Positions 9,629-19,149 of a stretch of 64,000 nt of DNA are shown in pieces (position 1 is the stretch's first letter; each line of letters begins with the position of its first letter). This DNA comes from Bacillus sp. 2205SS5-2 (GTDB lineage Bacteria > Bacillota > Bacilli > Bacillales > Bacillaceae_K), in the NCBI RefSeq assembly GCF_037024155.1, contig NZ_JAYKTS010000017.1:28337-92336 (forward strand), given 5' to 3'. The notes beneath the pieces are model-generated. The model saw only the letters and a list, made by a program, of their open reading frames with translations. It did no database searches and was not told where the DNA came from. A program made the position numbers and the translations under genes.

Positions 9629-9742
9629 CTCTCCTTCTGCATCATTATGGTGATCATAGTTGGTGGAAAAGAAGCCGTCAAGGAGAACACTTGACCGCTC
9701 CTTTTCCACCAACTGGCTAGTCTGTAAGATGCAGAAGGAGAG
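9629..9742. repeat. Nested three-tier inverted repeat
   Basis: Three concentric perfect stems: CTCTCCTTCTGCATC (9629-9643) with GATGCAGAAGGAGAG (9728-9742); AGTTGGTGGAAAAG (9658-9671) with CTTTTCCACCAACT (9701-9714); GTCAAG (9677-9682) with CTTGAC (9690-9695). This would fold into one long interrupted hairpin. A 76-codon frame that ends here is probably fortuitous. Confidence 0.8.
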
Positions 9743-10078
9743 AGTTTGAGAAGGCTTCAATCTAGCTATCTTATTGTCAGAATTAAGCGTGAATCACAGA
9801 CAATGGTGAAGAGACTTCTTTTTTAGTTCTTATTATTCCATTTATGATGATATAATTGAATAACAGATTTACAAGTGACTCAATAAAACGTCTTATAATT
9901 TTATTCTAAATATCCACCGTCCCAAATTCTTTTATAGGTTGATAGAACCGACCGATTTACAGAATGGCTTGAGGAAATGAAATTATCCCTACTTATCTTA
10001 AATATTTATACACGGTCCCCACTCAATGAATCATATAAACTAGAGAGAAAATTTATTAGAAAAGAGGTGATCCAAGTG

Positions 10079-10951
10079 ATGGAGTTGGATCCATTATATA
10101 AGACATATCAACCGTTTCTTTTTTCCATTGCTTACAGGATGCTTGGAACAGTTACTGAAGCAGAAGACATCGTTCATGATGTCTTCCTACAGCTTGACAT
10201 TGACACAGATCAAATTAAGGACTTGAAGGCATATCTTGCAAAAGTGACGACGAATCGCTGCCTAAACTTTTTAAATTCAGCTCGTAAGAGAAGAGAAATT
10301 TACACAGGCCCCTGGTTGCCTGAACCTCTTATTGACCAATCCGTGCAGCCTTTAGATAAAATTGTGACTTATGAAGCGGTTACTTACGCCTTTCTTGTTT
10401 TGCTTGATCAACTTTCACCTATTGAAAGAGCTGTGTTTGTTCTTAGAGAAGCATTTACATATGACTACGAGGATATTGCAAACATCCTAGATAAGACTGT
10501 AGTAAATTGCAGAAAAATTTACAGCCGTGCCAAGCGGAAATTAAAGAAGGACTTGTCTGTCCCTCCCGAGAATACTGAACATGTTGATCTACTAGCCAAT
10601 ACCTTTATAAAAGCATCGACAACAGGAAAATTTGCAGACTTTATTGATCTTCTTACAGAAGACGTTATCCTTGTCACCGACGGCGGTGGAAAAGTGATTT
10701 CTGCATTAAACCCAATTTTATACAAAACGCGCGTATCGGCCTTTCTTAAAGGAATTTCTACTAAAGGAAGTTTCATCGGAGACCTTCTACCCGTAATGAT
10801 CAATGGTCAGAAAGGAATCTTGCAAGTAATAGAAGGGCGTCCTATTAGAGTCATGTGCTTTGAATTAGATTCAAAACACCAAAGTATCCGAAGAATCTTT
10901 ATTATTTCAAACCCGGATAAATTAACTCATATTCGTATTCCTCAATATTGA
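10079..10951 (+). CDS. ECF41-type RNA polymerase sigma factor (SigJ-like)
   Basis: A 290-residue extracytoplasmic-function sigma factor. Region 2 is near the N-terminus (YRMLGTVTEAEDIVHDVFLQ) and region 4 around SPIERAVFVLREAFTYDYEDIA. It carries all three hallmarks of the ECF41 group: WLPEP between regions 2 and 4, DGGGK at the start of a SnoaL-like C-terminal domain, and NPDKL near the end. In ECF41 the C-terminal domain replaces an anti-sigma factor and tunes activity. ATG 10079 follows GAGGTGATCC. The next gene encodes the usual ECF41 partner and has a matching promoter. Confidence 0.92.
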   Translation: MELDPLYKTYQPFLFSIAYRMLGTVTEAEDIVHDVFLQLDIDTDQIKDLKAYLAKVTTNRCLNFLNSARKRREIYTGPWLPEPLIDQSVQPLDKIVTYEAVTYAFLVLLDQLSPIERAVFVLREAFTYDYEDIANILDKTVVNCRKIYSRAKRKLKKDLSVPPENTEHVDLLANTFIKASTTGKFADFIDLLTEDVILVTDGGGKVISALNPILYKTRVSAFLKGISTKGSFIGDLLPVMINGQKGILQVIEGRPIRVMCFELDSKHQSIRRIFIISNPDKLTHIRIPQY

Positions 10952-11005
10952 CAGTCGAAGAGCTCCATTTAATCGAGGCCACTGATAAAGTGACATTTCA
11001 GAATA

Positions 11006-11050
11006 AAGAAGCCGAGAATCTACTACATATAGGTTCTTGGCTTCTTAAAT
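11006..11050 (+). terminator. Terminator after the sigma factor gene
   Basis: AAGCCGAGAATC and GGTTCTTGGCTT pair around a short loop, followed by CTTAAATTTT. It separates the sigma gene from its partner, which then needs its own promoter. Confidence 0.65.
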
Positions 11051-11134
11051 TTTCGATGTATTGGTGAAAATCTTCAGCAAATAAAATAAAAATTGCTTTT
11101 TAAGTGCCCTAATCCAATCTAGGATTTCTTAATA

Positions 11135-11161
11135 TGTCACAAATCAATCCTCTGTTTTGTC
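11135..11161 (+). promoter_or_regulatory. Candidate ECF41 promoter
   Basis: TGTCACA (11135-11141), a 16-base spacer, then TGTC (11158-11161). This matches the ECF41 promoter pattern TGTCACA-N16/17-CGTC at all but one base. Transcription would begin near 11168, giving a leader of about 35 bases before the TTG start at 11204. Confidence 0.7.
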
Positions 11162-11203
11162 TTATTAATGAAACACAAAAATATTTTAATGGAGGAGATA
11201 GAT

Positions 11204-11665
11204 TTGGAACAACGAATTAACTACATGAAGACAAATCAGGAAGTTTTTAGCTTAATGATTCAATTGGAGGAGTACAAGAAAAAGACGGGAATAGATAACA
11301 AATTAATCGAATTGATTAAGATTCGTGCGTCTCAAATCAATGGATGTGCGTATTGCTTGGATATGCATACAAAGGATGCCCGTGCAAATGGCGAAACTGA
11401 ACAAAGAATTTACTGTTTGAATGCTTGGCGTGAGTCACCGTTCTATTTAAAAGAGGAGAGGTTAGCTTTAGAATTAACGGAAGCAGTCACGGACATTTCA
11501 GCAAACGGTGTACCTAATGACCTGTATGAGCGGGTCCGTCTTCATTTTGATGAAAAACAATATATCGATCTCGTTACCCTAATTATTACGATTAACGGTT
11601 GGAACCGATTAGCTATATCAATCAATAGCGTACCTGGACACTACCAGCCTGCCACTGCAAAGTAA
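11204..11665 (+). CDS. Carboxymuconolactone decarboxylase / AhpD-like protein
   Basis: A 153-residue protein of the CMD/AhpD family with the redox motif CAYCLDMHTKDAR, i.e. CxxCxxxH as in alkylhydroperoxidase-type proteins. I chose TTG 11204 because GGAGGAG lies 7 bases upstream; ATG 11168 would coincide with the predicted transcription start. Genes of this class (carboxymuconolactone decarboxylase, oxidoreductase or epimerase) are the standard targets next to ECF41 sigma factors. A role in peroxide or electrophile handling is plausible but not shown. Confidence 0.88.
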   Translation: MEQRINYMKTNQEVFSLMIQLEEYKKKTGIDNKLIELIKIRASQINGCAYCLDMHTKDARANGETEQRIYCLNAWRESPFYLKEERLALELTEAVTDISANGVPNDLYERVRLHFDEKQYIDLVTLIITINGWNRLAISINSVPGHYQPATAK

Positions 11666-11679
11666 TTTTGCCAACCTAA

Positions 11680-11718
11680 AATCCCTTGTATTCAAAATGG
11701 ATACGAGGGATTTTTTTC
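11680..11718 (+). terminator. Terminator after the CMD gene
   Basis: AATCCCTTGTAT and ATACGAGGGATT flank a 9-base loop, followed by TTTTTTT. Confidence 0.85.
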
Positions 11719-11854
11719 ACATGACTTTTCTATCCATAAAATGACGACTCAATGGAAATACAATACTACTTTTCACAAAAATAATTTTTACTGTCTGAGC
11801 TATAAGGAAGTCTAGTTAAAATTAAATAGTATCAATATTAATGAAGAAAAACTT

Positions 11855-11990
11855 TTATTAGAACGAGGACATAGCTTTGTTCGATGCATCTCTTCTTCCT
11901 TTATTGATGAGAATCAACCGCAAAATAGACGACTCCATCTAAAATCAACTAAAGAAGCAAGAATGAATAGGAAAGGCTGTTTTCGAAAGT
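11855..11990 (-). repeat. Degenerate type A MITE, reverse orientation
   Basis: Contains AGCTTTGTTCGATGCATC and GAATCAACCGCAAAATAGACGA, which match the type A right half and core in complement, and ends near GGCTGTTTTCGAAAG (11968). The rest of 11719-12269 shows no gene. Confidence 0.5.
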
Positions 11991-12269
11991 CTCTGGCTTT
12001 TCCAATCAGTTGATCTGTTATGGAAAAAACATCCTCTCCGACCTCTACTGATAACAATAGCCTTCCGTTTCTTTTTGGGTGATCTAAACGAATTCATTCC
12101 CACCTTGCACGGCTTCTTGGAATAGTAAGACACTTGCAAATAAACTGATCGCAAAACACACCTTATCTATCCAGTTCTTCCTCTTTCCCGAAAGTAAAAA
12201 TTTTATCCTTATTTATTCGCATGAATCGATTATTGGTTTGATAAGAATTATCCTGACATCACGTACTAA

Positions 12270-12318
12270 AAAGCCTGAACGTGGGTTGCTACAAAGGCAA
12301 CAACCCACGTTCAGGCTA
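12270..12318 (-). terminator. Long perfect hairpin, likely terminator
   Basis: AGCCTGAACGTGGGTTG (12272-12288) pairs perfectly with CAACCCACGTTCAGGCT (12301-12317). On the minus strand it is followed by TTTTTAGTAC, so it probably ends the GIY-YIG transcript about 170 bases after its stop. Confidence 0.75.
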
Positions 12319-12488
12319 ACAAGTGCTTATTTAGTAAAACTACTTTGATGTATTTTGGTGCGTAAAGATTCTAAAAAGCAATTTTCTTACATTCTTACAA
12401 AATCAATTCCTAATCTTTCATCTCTTATAAAAAAAAATCAAAAATCCAATTTTTTTAACCTAAGAGCTTGAGATTCCAAGAAAAAAGT

Positions 12489-12863
12489 TTATTGGAAAAA
12501 GACTTTTTCCACATTGTATTTTGCTTTTAATTTATTCACAATATACGTTTCGTAAATTTCTCTTTCCATTGGATCTTCTACGATTGATACATCTATACGG
12601 TAAACTTCTTCACGATGATTTTTTAGTGGAGAAACCGTATCTTCAAGATGTTTTTTCACACGTTGTCTTAGTTTTCTCGCTTTTCCAACAAACAGTAGCT
12701 CATCATTAATATTGTAAAACCAAATGATTCCGCCCTTATCTCTTGGAATTTTGTGAAGATCGATAAATCCTTCGATCGATTTAATAACAGGTTCGTTTTC
12801 TTCTTGATTTTGTTTGCGCTCCGAAATCGAAACGTCTACTTTAGGTAAATCAATTTTTATCAT
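12489..12863 (-). CDS. GIY-YIG nuclease family protein
   Basis: A 124-residue protein with a UvrC-like GIY-YIG domain: IIWFYN takes the GIY place, LLFVGKARKLRQRVKKHL is the YIG strand with the catalytic Arg helix, and METEIYE-like EREIYETYIVNKLKAKYN supplies the Glu and the LI.kYnP-like end. The strict Gly-Ile-Tyr is altered to Ile-Trp-Phe-Tyr, so the nuclease activity is uncertain. It stands alone, with a terminator downstream. The N-terminal 35 residues are polar and not part of the domain. Confidence 0.8.
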   Translation of the reverse strand: MIKIDLPKVDVSISERKQNQEENEPVIKSIEGFIDLHKIPRDKGGIIWFYNINDELLFVGKARKLRQRVKKHLEDTVSPLKNHREEVYRIDVSIVEDPMEREIYETYIVNKLKAKYNVEKVFFQ

Positions 12864-12963
12864 ATAGGGTCACGTCCTCTTTTCCATTAAAGCTAAATAT
12901 TATCACATCTTCATGAGAAATGCTATCACTAGTCTTATTATTGACCTTTCTACTTGAAATGAT

Positions 12964-13032
12964 GTCCGAAACAAAGCGATATCATAGATGATCAACTGAT
13001 ACGAAAAGCAACAAACTTTGCGAAAACAACCT
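12964..13032 (+). repeat. Type A MITE, right half only
   Basis: GATGTCCGAAACAAAGCGATATCAT through GAAAAGCAACAAACTTTGCGAAAACAACC matches the right half of the type A element. The left half is missing. Confidence 0.75.
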
Positions 13033-13079
13033 GCTTAAAAAGCGAAAGAACGAACGTCTTCCCCGTTCGCTCTTTTGCC

Positions 13080-13934
13080 CTACTTTATCATAATTTTAAG
13101 CTTAGGAAACAAGGTTGCTGCGTTCTGATAAAAAACGTTCTCGACATGTTTGGACGGAATAAGATTTCCGATAAAATTGGCATACTCTTTTATGGGTACA
13201 AGCGGCCAATCAGAGCCAAATACCAATTTTTCGTAGTGGTCGCAAAACGTGATAGCATGGCGGATATGGTCGAGAAAATTCCCTTGTGATTTAGCATGCA
13301 ATTCAGCTTTTGTACCGACTACCCATCCTGACAAATCAGCGAACATATTTCTATTTTTATACACGACTTCCGCTCCGGTCAACACCCACGGATCACCTAA
13401 ATGAGCCATCATAAAATTCACATCTCGACGCGATACCGCGACTTCATCCAAGGTAAGCGGATGTGCGTATTTTAATAATCCTCGTTCAGAGTATGTATCA
13501 CCGGTATGAAACACGACTGGAACTTTGTAGGCTGCCGCTAAATCATACACTGGTTGATACACTGCATCATAGGCATAAAAAGGATAATAACCTAAATAGA
13601 TTTTTACACCTACCACTTCTTTTTTTCGAAGCTGCTCTTCTAACATATCTAATCCCGTTTGTGTAAGGTGGTAGGGATTAATCCCGGGACATATGGCTAA
13701 GCGAGATGGTCGTTCATTCTCTAAATCAAGCCCCATCGGTGAAGGAGCAAACGAATCTGGAAACCCCATCTCTGGAGTCTCCGTTACACCCATGCCGATG
13801 GCAAATTCGATTTCTCCTTCTTCCATCTCCGCTTGAAGTCCCTTTCCCGAGTAATCGACTTTAGAAAGATGTTTGGCTGTATCTTTAAAGGTCTCAATAT
13901 TGGAAAAATGAATATGTGCATCAATAATTTTCAT
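13080..13934 (-). CDS. Amidohydrolase_2-family metal-dependent hydrolase
   Basis: A 284-residue TIM-barrel hydrolase starting MKIIDAHIHFSN, with the DAHIH metal-binding motif. Later metal or catalytic blocks are VVFHTGDTYS, MMAHLGDPWV and FGSDWPLV (catalytic Asp). Substrate unknown; the family includes decarboxylases and lactonases as well as amidases. ATG 13934 follows TAGGAGC. It starts 10 bases after the stop of the giant GNAT fusion, so the two are cotranscribed. This suggests that the two act on the same small molecule. Confidence 0.85.
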   Translation of the reverse strand: MKIIDAHIHFSNIETFKDTAKHLSKVDYSGKGLQAEMEEGEIEFAIGMGVTETPEMGFPDSFAPSPMGLDLENERPSRLAICPGINPYHLTQTGLDMLEEQLRKKEVVGVKIYLGYYPFYAYDAVYQPVYDLAAAYKVPVVFHTGDTYSERGLLKYAHPLTLDEVAVSRRDVNFMMAHLGDPWVLTGAEVVYKNRNMFADLSGWVVGTKAELHAKSQGNFLDHIRHAITFCDHYEKLVFGSDWPLVPIKEYANFIGNLIPSKHVENVFYQNAATLFPKLKIMIK

Positions 13935-13944
13935 GAATAAGCTC

Positions 13945-16900
13945 CTATTTAAACGATAAATTCTGTAAAGAAGCAAGAGCAATCGAAGCATCCATGTCAC
14001 CATAAATCAGAACGGTTGGCTTTAGGACATACATATTGCCAGAAGCAGCAGATACTTCTACAGAAGACCCAATAAAAAGCACTTCTTGATTCATATATAC
14101 TTCTCTTGTTTTATTCTTAGTTGGATGAAGAAGGTGTACCTCTTCACTCCGCTCATCTGAACCAATTGTGACAGACGGTGTATCTCGCAAAACAAATTCC
14201 TCTGTACCGGCATAATACGTATGAACGTCGCCTTTGGTTGGCAAACTCGCATAGCAAGAGGACAAATTCTCACCTGGTTTGAAAAAAGCTTCTAGATCTA
14301 CCCCTTCATTCACCCACGTTTTTCCTGAATATTGATGAATTTCAGCATAAACCACAAGCACTTCTACTTCAGGAAGGGTTAGTGCATATTGGCGGAGAAC
14401 GACTCCTTTCATCTCTTCGTGCTCTGTGAATGCTGTCTCAATACAAAGACCACTCCACTCATGTCCAAATTGATCGTATTTTTTCACAGTGTTAATGGTT
14501 GTTGTTTCCTTCAACATGGAATAAGGACTCACCTTGTGAAGAAGATAACCAATTCCTCCACCCCACGGATTCCACCACGATTTAGGTCCAGCTTGTGGGA
14601 ACTGGTGATGAAGCGTTTCTTTACCATTATAAATTAATGAGAAAATGCCTGGGTAATAAGAGGCAGACGCTTTAAACGAAAGAACGCCATTGTCTACTTC
14701 CCACCACTCTTTAGTTTCCGTGATCTTGATTTCTTTTTCTCCGCTCACTAGCTGAAGAGAATCAACGGCTGCCTTTTGTCCAAGTGAATGGAATTCCCCT
14801 GAAATTTGATGCACACCAGGAGTTTTATGTTCGATTAGAAGAGAAACATTCGAAAGGGCATCGTCCTTATCCGCTTCAGTTGAATATTCGTTTCCTTCAC
14901 TGTTAAGTGTTAAAATCCCATGTAGATAAGGAGTTAGTAGGGATCGAAAGCCGTACTCAACTTTTTCACCTACACTGGAAATCATATCTCCTCCAACTGG
15001 TTCTAAAGCATACATCGAGCACTCCTTCATTTCTGAAGCAGGATTCTTCACAACCCGCTCTCGCCACTGAGACCAATTTGTTGAGGTGTTGATTCCAACT
15101 GATATCGGTCCGAAATAGACATTTTCTCCACTAGAGAGAGACGGTGCTTGATATTCTACCGCAAATCGCCAATTATCTTTCCGCCCAACGGCCTCTTCCG
15201 GCCAGGCCAAACCAGTTGTTTCTCCGTTTGAGTTCGTAGCAAACAGCCAGTTTTCAGAAATATCTTTGTCACGAATGTATTCCATAAAGGGTACGAGTGC
15301 TTCATCACCGATCATGATCCCTTCTTTTTGAGGAATAGCCATTCCTTTAAAGGAAGTGAAGATTGGTTGTAAAAGAGCCACTTGAGGTATTGCTCCCTCG
15401 CCATTGTTCACAACTTCATGCTTAATTTCAATCAAACCATCTCCAAAGAGCTGGGTGTAGGTGTTAAGCAGGAGCGGGGAAAACGCATCTGATTGTAACG
15501 TCGTTTTCATCACTAACCCTTCTGGAAGTTCAACAAAGTCAAACGAGTCCGCTTCTTTTTTGGCGAATTCCTCACTAAATGGTTTCCCAAACATAGGCGT
15601 AAACAGCTTTAGAGGATCTTCCGTTTCATGGATTGAACCTATCTTCATCATCGAGTTTCGTTTTTCAATTTCGACATAAAAAGGTCCGTTGTAACCAACC
15701 CATTGCTCTTTCGTTTCTCCAGCAAACTTCGCTCCATAACCAGGAAAGGCTAATGTCAGTCTGGTGAAAAAGCGAAACGTTTCCCCACTTTCAGGTTTGA
15801 CTCTCACCTCTACATCCTGAGCTAGAAATCCGTTCTTGATGAGCTCGCAGTCGAGTGGAAGTGATAGTCGACCTTTACCTTCGATTTCCACTTCAATTTT
15901 AGGAATATTCCAATTCACTACATCATTTTCTGGCAATATGACTGTCCAGGTAGACGAGTCAGAGAGCTGGCTTTCTATGTCTAGAAACAATGTACCCATT
16001 TGGGCAGGTTTCCACTGTTTTTGAACCGATTTTAGGGAAAGATTTCCTGCTTGAATAGGAAACACGCCCATTTTCAAAGGAAAGATATGACCGTTAATAT
16101 CTACAGTCGTCTCAACAGACGGGTGGGTTTTCCACGGGCTTGGCTCTTGTTTTGCCAGTTGGAATGTTACCGGAAACGCACCTTCCCAATGTTCGTTGAT
16201 TTTGACTTCCTGGTGAACATCATGACAGACAACAGCCGTTGACTGTCCCGTTAACGTTACATGTAAGGGTGAAGAGGTTTTATTCAAAATTTTGTATTGA
16301 ACGAAATGCTCTTCTTTTTCAAGATATTTAAAGTCTGCTAGATTCATTTCGATCGAAAGTTCATTTGTTTCGATGCGGCGAATTCCCCGTCCCGTTCGCT
16401 CAAATTGAATGGAAACAAACTCTTGATCTGCTTCCCATTTATATTCGTATAAAGTATGTTCTCCTTGTTTAAATCCATCAGGCTTTACCTCAAGAACTCG
16501 TTGACTCGTCGAATACCAATCATGCTTGTCAAAGAACGGCTTCAAATAACTCAATTGGAGAACAGATGGAATAAAATTCATGAGATGGGTCGTATCGTCC
16601 CGGTCCTCCCAAAAAAATCCGCATTTTTTATAAAGTGGAACCGCTTTAGTATTGCCAGCCCATGTATATAAATCGAGTCTTGGCCACCCCGATTCAATCG
16701 TTTTCTCCACTGCTTTAAGCACGAGCTGCTTCCCGACCTTTAAGCCCTGATACTGAGGATGCACGTTCAAAAGTGGAATATAAAGAGCTCCCTCATCTTC
16801 ACGGTATTGCGATAAGCTACAATAACCGACTACTTCCTCTCCCACCAACGCCAAAAATAAATGGAGATTAGTAGAGTTTGCTTCCTGATCCAATACACTT

Positions 16901-17025
16901 TGTTCAGTTGAGACAGAGGAATCTCCCCCCCAATTCTCACGACTCTCATTCCACATCTTCGCGATTCCTTTTGCTAATCCTTCTTGATACTCCACGATGT
17001 TTACTTGCTCTAGTGTTTTCTTCAT
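13945..17025 (-). CDS. Giant GNAT acetyltransferase fused to a large beta-rich domain
   Basis: 1026 residues. Residues about 8-155 form a GNAT domain: LHLFLALVGEEVVGYCSLSQ, LLNVHPQYQGLKVGKQLV (acetyl-CoA loop) and GNTKAVPLYKKCGFFWED. The remaining 870 residues are rich in beta strands and aromatic residues, with no membrane segment. The segment around GPKSWWNPWGGGIGYLLHKV looks like mutarotase-type or glycosidase accessory sandwiches, but I cannot assign it. AGGAGGACGTT precedes ATG 17025. A bacterial GNAT this long is unusual. It is followed in operon by an amidohydrolase. The sequence shows no frameshift. Confidence 0.8.
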   Translation of the reverse strand: MKKTLEQVNIVEYQEGLAKGIAKMWNESRENWGGDSSVSTEQSVLDQEANSTNLHLFLALVGEEVVGYCSLSQYREDEGALYIPLLNVHPQYQGLKVGKQLVLKAVEKTIESGWPRLDLYTWAGNTKAVPLYKKCGFFWEDRDDTTHLMNFIPSVLQLSYLKPFFDKHDWYSTSQRVLEVKPDGFKQGEHTLYEYKWEADQEFVSIQFERTGRGIRRIETNELSIEMNLADFKYLEKEEHFVQYKILNKTSSPLHVTLTGQSTAVVCHDVHQEVKINEHWEGAFPVTFQLAKQEPSPWKTHPSVETTVDINGHIFPLKMGVFPIQAGNLSLKSVQKQWKPAQMGTLFLDIESQLSDSSTWTVILPENDVVNWNIPKIEVEIEGKGRLSLPLDCELIKNGFLAQDVEVRVKPESGETFRFFTRLTLAFPGYGAKFAGETKEQWVGYNGPFYVEIEKRNSMMKIGSIHETEDPLKLFTPMFGKPFSEEFAKKEADSFDFVELPEGLVMKTTLQSDAFSPLLLNTYTQLFGDGLIEIKHEVVNNGEGAIPQVALLQPIFTSFKGMAIPQKEGIMIGDEALVPFMEYIRDKDISENWLFATNSNGETTGLAWPEEAVGRKDNWRFAVEYQAPSLSSGENVYFGPISVGINTSTNWSQWRERVVKNPASEMKECSMYALEPVGGDMISSVGEKVEYGFRSLLTPYLHGILTLNSEGNEYSTEADKDDALSNVSLLIEHKTPGVHQISGEFHSLGQKAAVDSLQLVSGEKEIKITETKEWWEVDNGVLSFKASASYYPGIFSLIYNGKETLHHQFPQAGPKSWWNPWGGGIGYLLHKVSPYSMLKETTTINTVKKYDQFGHEWSGLCIETAFTEHEEMKGVVLRQYALTLPEVEVLVVYAEIHQYSGKTWVNEGVDLEAFFKPGENLSSCYASLPTKGDVHTYYAGTEEFVLRDTPSVTIGSDERSEEVHLLHPTKNKTREVYMNQEVLFIGSSVEVSAASGNMYVLKPTVLIYGDMDASIALASLQNLSFK

Positions 17026-17039
17026 AACGTCCTCCTAAA

Positions 17040-17105
17040 CTAGGTTTTAATATATATAACCTCACAATTTTTTCTTACCTGAATTTTACCAACGAATTTA
17101 ATCAT
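17040..17105 (-). CDS. Possible 21-aa leader peptide before the GNAT fusion
   Basis: ATG 17105 lies 6 bases after AGGAGGCGATC, a near-perfect anti-16S match. The frame encodes MIKFVGKIQVRKNCEVIYIK plus Thr and stops 14 bases before the GNAT start. The strong ribosome binding site and position suggest a leader or coupled small gene. There is no other support. Confidence 0.4.
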   Translation of the reverse strand: MIKFVGKIQVRKNCEVIYIKT

Positions 17106-17333
17106 CGGGATCGCCTCCTTTTTTTATTTGTGGGAATTTTTTCTTCCACATCCATATTTTAAGTTTTTACATCCAATATGTAAAGAATATTCTCTGATTG
17201 TTCGTTTAAACTGTTGTCAATTGCCATTCAATTTCCGTCGGGATGAAAATGCAGTCATTTTGCGGGTGCACAGTTTGATTGTCTATATATAATCCACGGT
17301 TGATACTGGTTTTTTCCATATTATTTTTTTCAA

Positions 17334-17366
17334 AACAAAAACGCCAATAGTATATTGGCGTTTTTG
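17334..17366. terminator. Bidirectional terminator after the chemoreceptor gene
   Basis: AAAAACGCCAATA and TATTGGCGTTTTT form a stem with a 3-base loop and T runs on both strands. On the minus strand it ends the chemoreceptor transcript. Confidence 0.85.
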
Positions 17367-17409
17367 TTTATCTAGTTAGGATAAGAAGCTGTCTCACCCT
17401 ATCCTAGCT

Positions 17410-19107
17410 TTAATTCGAATAACGAAATCTAGAAACAGTTGCTTGAAGCTCCTCAGCTAACTTAGATAACGAATCTGAAGCATGAGAGATTTCCTCCATA
17501 GAAGCCAATTGTTCTTCACTAGCTGCAGCAATCGTTTCCGTACTAGCAGATGTTTCTTTTGTGCCGGCTGCTAATGTCTCAATCGAGTCTTTAATGACTT
17601 CAACCCCTGCATTTAGTTCTTCAGTGGTTGCTGCTACTTCTTGAATTTGTGATGTAACTTGCTCAACAGAAGTTAAAATTTCCATAAAATTTCCAGAAGT
17701 TTCTTTTGTAAGAGAAATACCTGAATCCACATTCTCTTGGACGATGTTGATGTTTATGACGGTATCCTTTGACTCGTGTTGAATCGTGTTCACTAAAGTA
17801 GAAATTTGGTTAGCTGATTGACTCGTCTGATCGGCAAGTTTTCTAACTTCTTCAGCAACAACGGCAAATCCCTTCCCAGATTCACCTGCTCTTGCTGCTT
17901 CAATCGCTGCATTTAAGGCCAATAAGTTCGTTTGACTCGATATTTCGGTGATAAGGGAAGAAATATTACTAATTTCATCCGTACTTCCTACCAATGTAGT
18001 CAATCCATTTTTTGCAGAATCAACGGATTGGTGAATAGACTCCATCTGTTTTTGCATTTCATTGATTGAACCCATTCCAACCTCTGCCTTGTTTCTCATC
18101 TTCGCTGATAATTCAGCAATATTACTCGTATTATTTGAAACGAATGATAAGCCATTTAAAGACTCAGTGACTAGATCAAGACTTCGCTCACTCCTGATAT
18201 TTTGTCGTGTGCTTTCAGAAGCAATCGTTTGCATAGAGCTTGAGATTTGGCCAGATGTAGTTTTAGACTCCTCAGAACTGGCTGACAATTCCTCCGATGC
18301 TGCTGCCACTTGTTCAGATGAGTAACTTACCTGTTGGATAATTTTACTTAAAGACAAAATGAATGAATTGAAAGATGAAGCTAATTCACCTAATTCATCT
18401 TTACTTTTAATTATTAACGACTTTGTTAAATCTGCTTCTCCATGAGCGATTTCCTTAAATTGCTCATTCAATTTTTTGAGCGGGTTCAAAATAGATCGAC
18501 TGATTAAATAGCTTAAGCCGAGCCCAATGCTCACCGAAAGAATTACTGCGATGATAATAGCCCACTCTGCCCATACAGAGACCGAATGTATTCTATCTTG
18601 TAAATACTCTACATCTTGATTTAATAATTCCATAAGTTCATTCATTGAAGGATCCAACACTTCTTTTCTCAAAGTCCGTTCCTCGCCAAAATGAATAGAT
18701 GCAGCCAGGTCTGGATTTTCTTTATACGTAGAAAGTACTTGTTGATTTAATGCCCAGAAATCATTTGCATGCATCTCAATTTCATCTACCATTTCTGCGT
18801 ATTGCTTATCTTGTAATAGCGGTTTTATAGACTTAAGCGAAGTCGATATCTCTTCAAATTTGGCAGACATCCCTTCCCCATATTTTGGATCTCCTGAAAT
18901 AATAAAACCTCTTTCGTCATTCGATAATCCAACTATCCTGTACTGAACGGATTTCAATTCAGTTTGAACCCTCATTTCCCTCTCTAATTTTTGCTCATTT
19001 TTCTCTGTTGAGAACAAAACAATTATTGATGTTCCCCCGACAATAATCAGTGAACTGAGTAGAAATAAGATAAGACCATACAAGCGTGTTTTGATTTTCA
19101 TTTTCAT
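17410..19107 (-). CDS. Methyl-accepting chemotaxis protein
   Basis: 565 residues. An N-terminal membrane helix ([23 protein letters not shown]) is followed by a roughly 150-residue helical sensor with CHASE3-like [11 protein letters not shown], a second membrane helix ([20 protein letters not shown]), a HAMP domain ([21 protein letters not shown]) and a long coiled-coil signalling domain. The conserved hairpin tip [39 protein letters not shown], which binds CheA and CheW, is intact. It transmits chemotactic signals at the inner membrane. ATG 19107 follows GGAGGAGG; ATG 19101 is equally possible. The leader carries a terminator-like hairpin (19150-19176). Confidence 0.93.
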   Translation of the reverse strand: MKMKIKTRLYGLILFLLSSLIIVGGTSIIVLFSTEKNEQKLEREMRVQTELKSVQYRIVGLSNDERGFIISGDPKYGEGMSAKFEEISTSLKSIKPLLQDKQYAEMVDEIEMHANDFWALNQQVLSTYKENPDLAASIHFGEERTLRKEVLDPSMNELMELLNQDVEYLQDRIHSVSVWAEWAIIIAVILSVSIGLGLSYLISRSILNPLKKLNEQFKEIAHGEADLTKSLIIKSKDELGELASSFNSFILSLSKIIQQVSYSSEQVAAASEELSASSEESKTTSGQISSSMQTIASESTRQNIRSERSLDLVTESLNGLSFVSNNTSNIAELSAKMRNKAEVGMGSINEMQKQMESIHQSVDSAKNGLTTLVGSTDEISNISSLITEISSQTNLLALNAAIEAARAGESGKGFAVVAEEVRKLADQTSQSANQISTLVNTIQHESKDTVININIVQENVDSGISLTKETSGNFMEILTSVEQVTSQIQEVAATTEELNAGVEVIKDSIETLAAGTKETSASTETIAAASEEQLASMEEISHASDSLSKLAEELQATVSRFRYSN

Positions 19108-19149
19108 TTTCCTCCTCCGCAATAATTTCAACTGTAGTAAATTTCAATA

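Noticed and set aside
9464..9694. 76-codon frame after the ISL3 element
   Set aside because: No ribosome site, and its second half is the nested inverted repeat.
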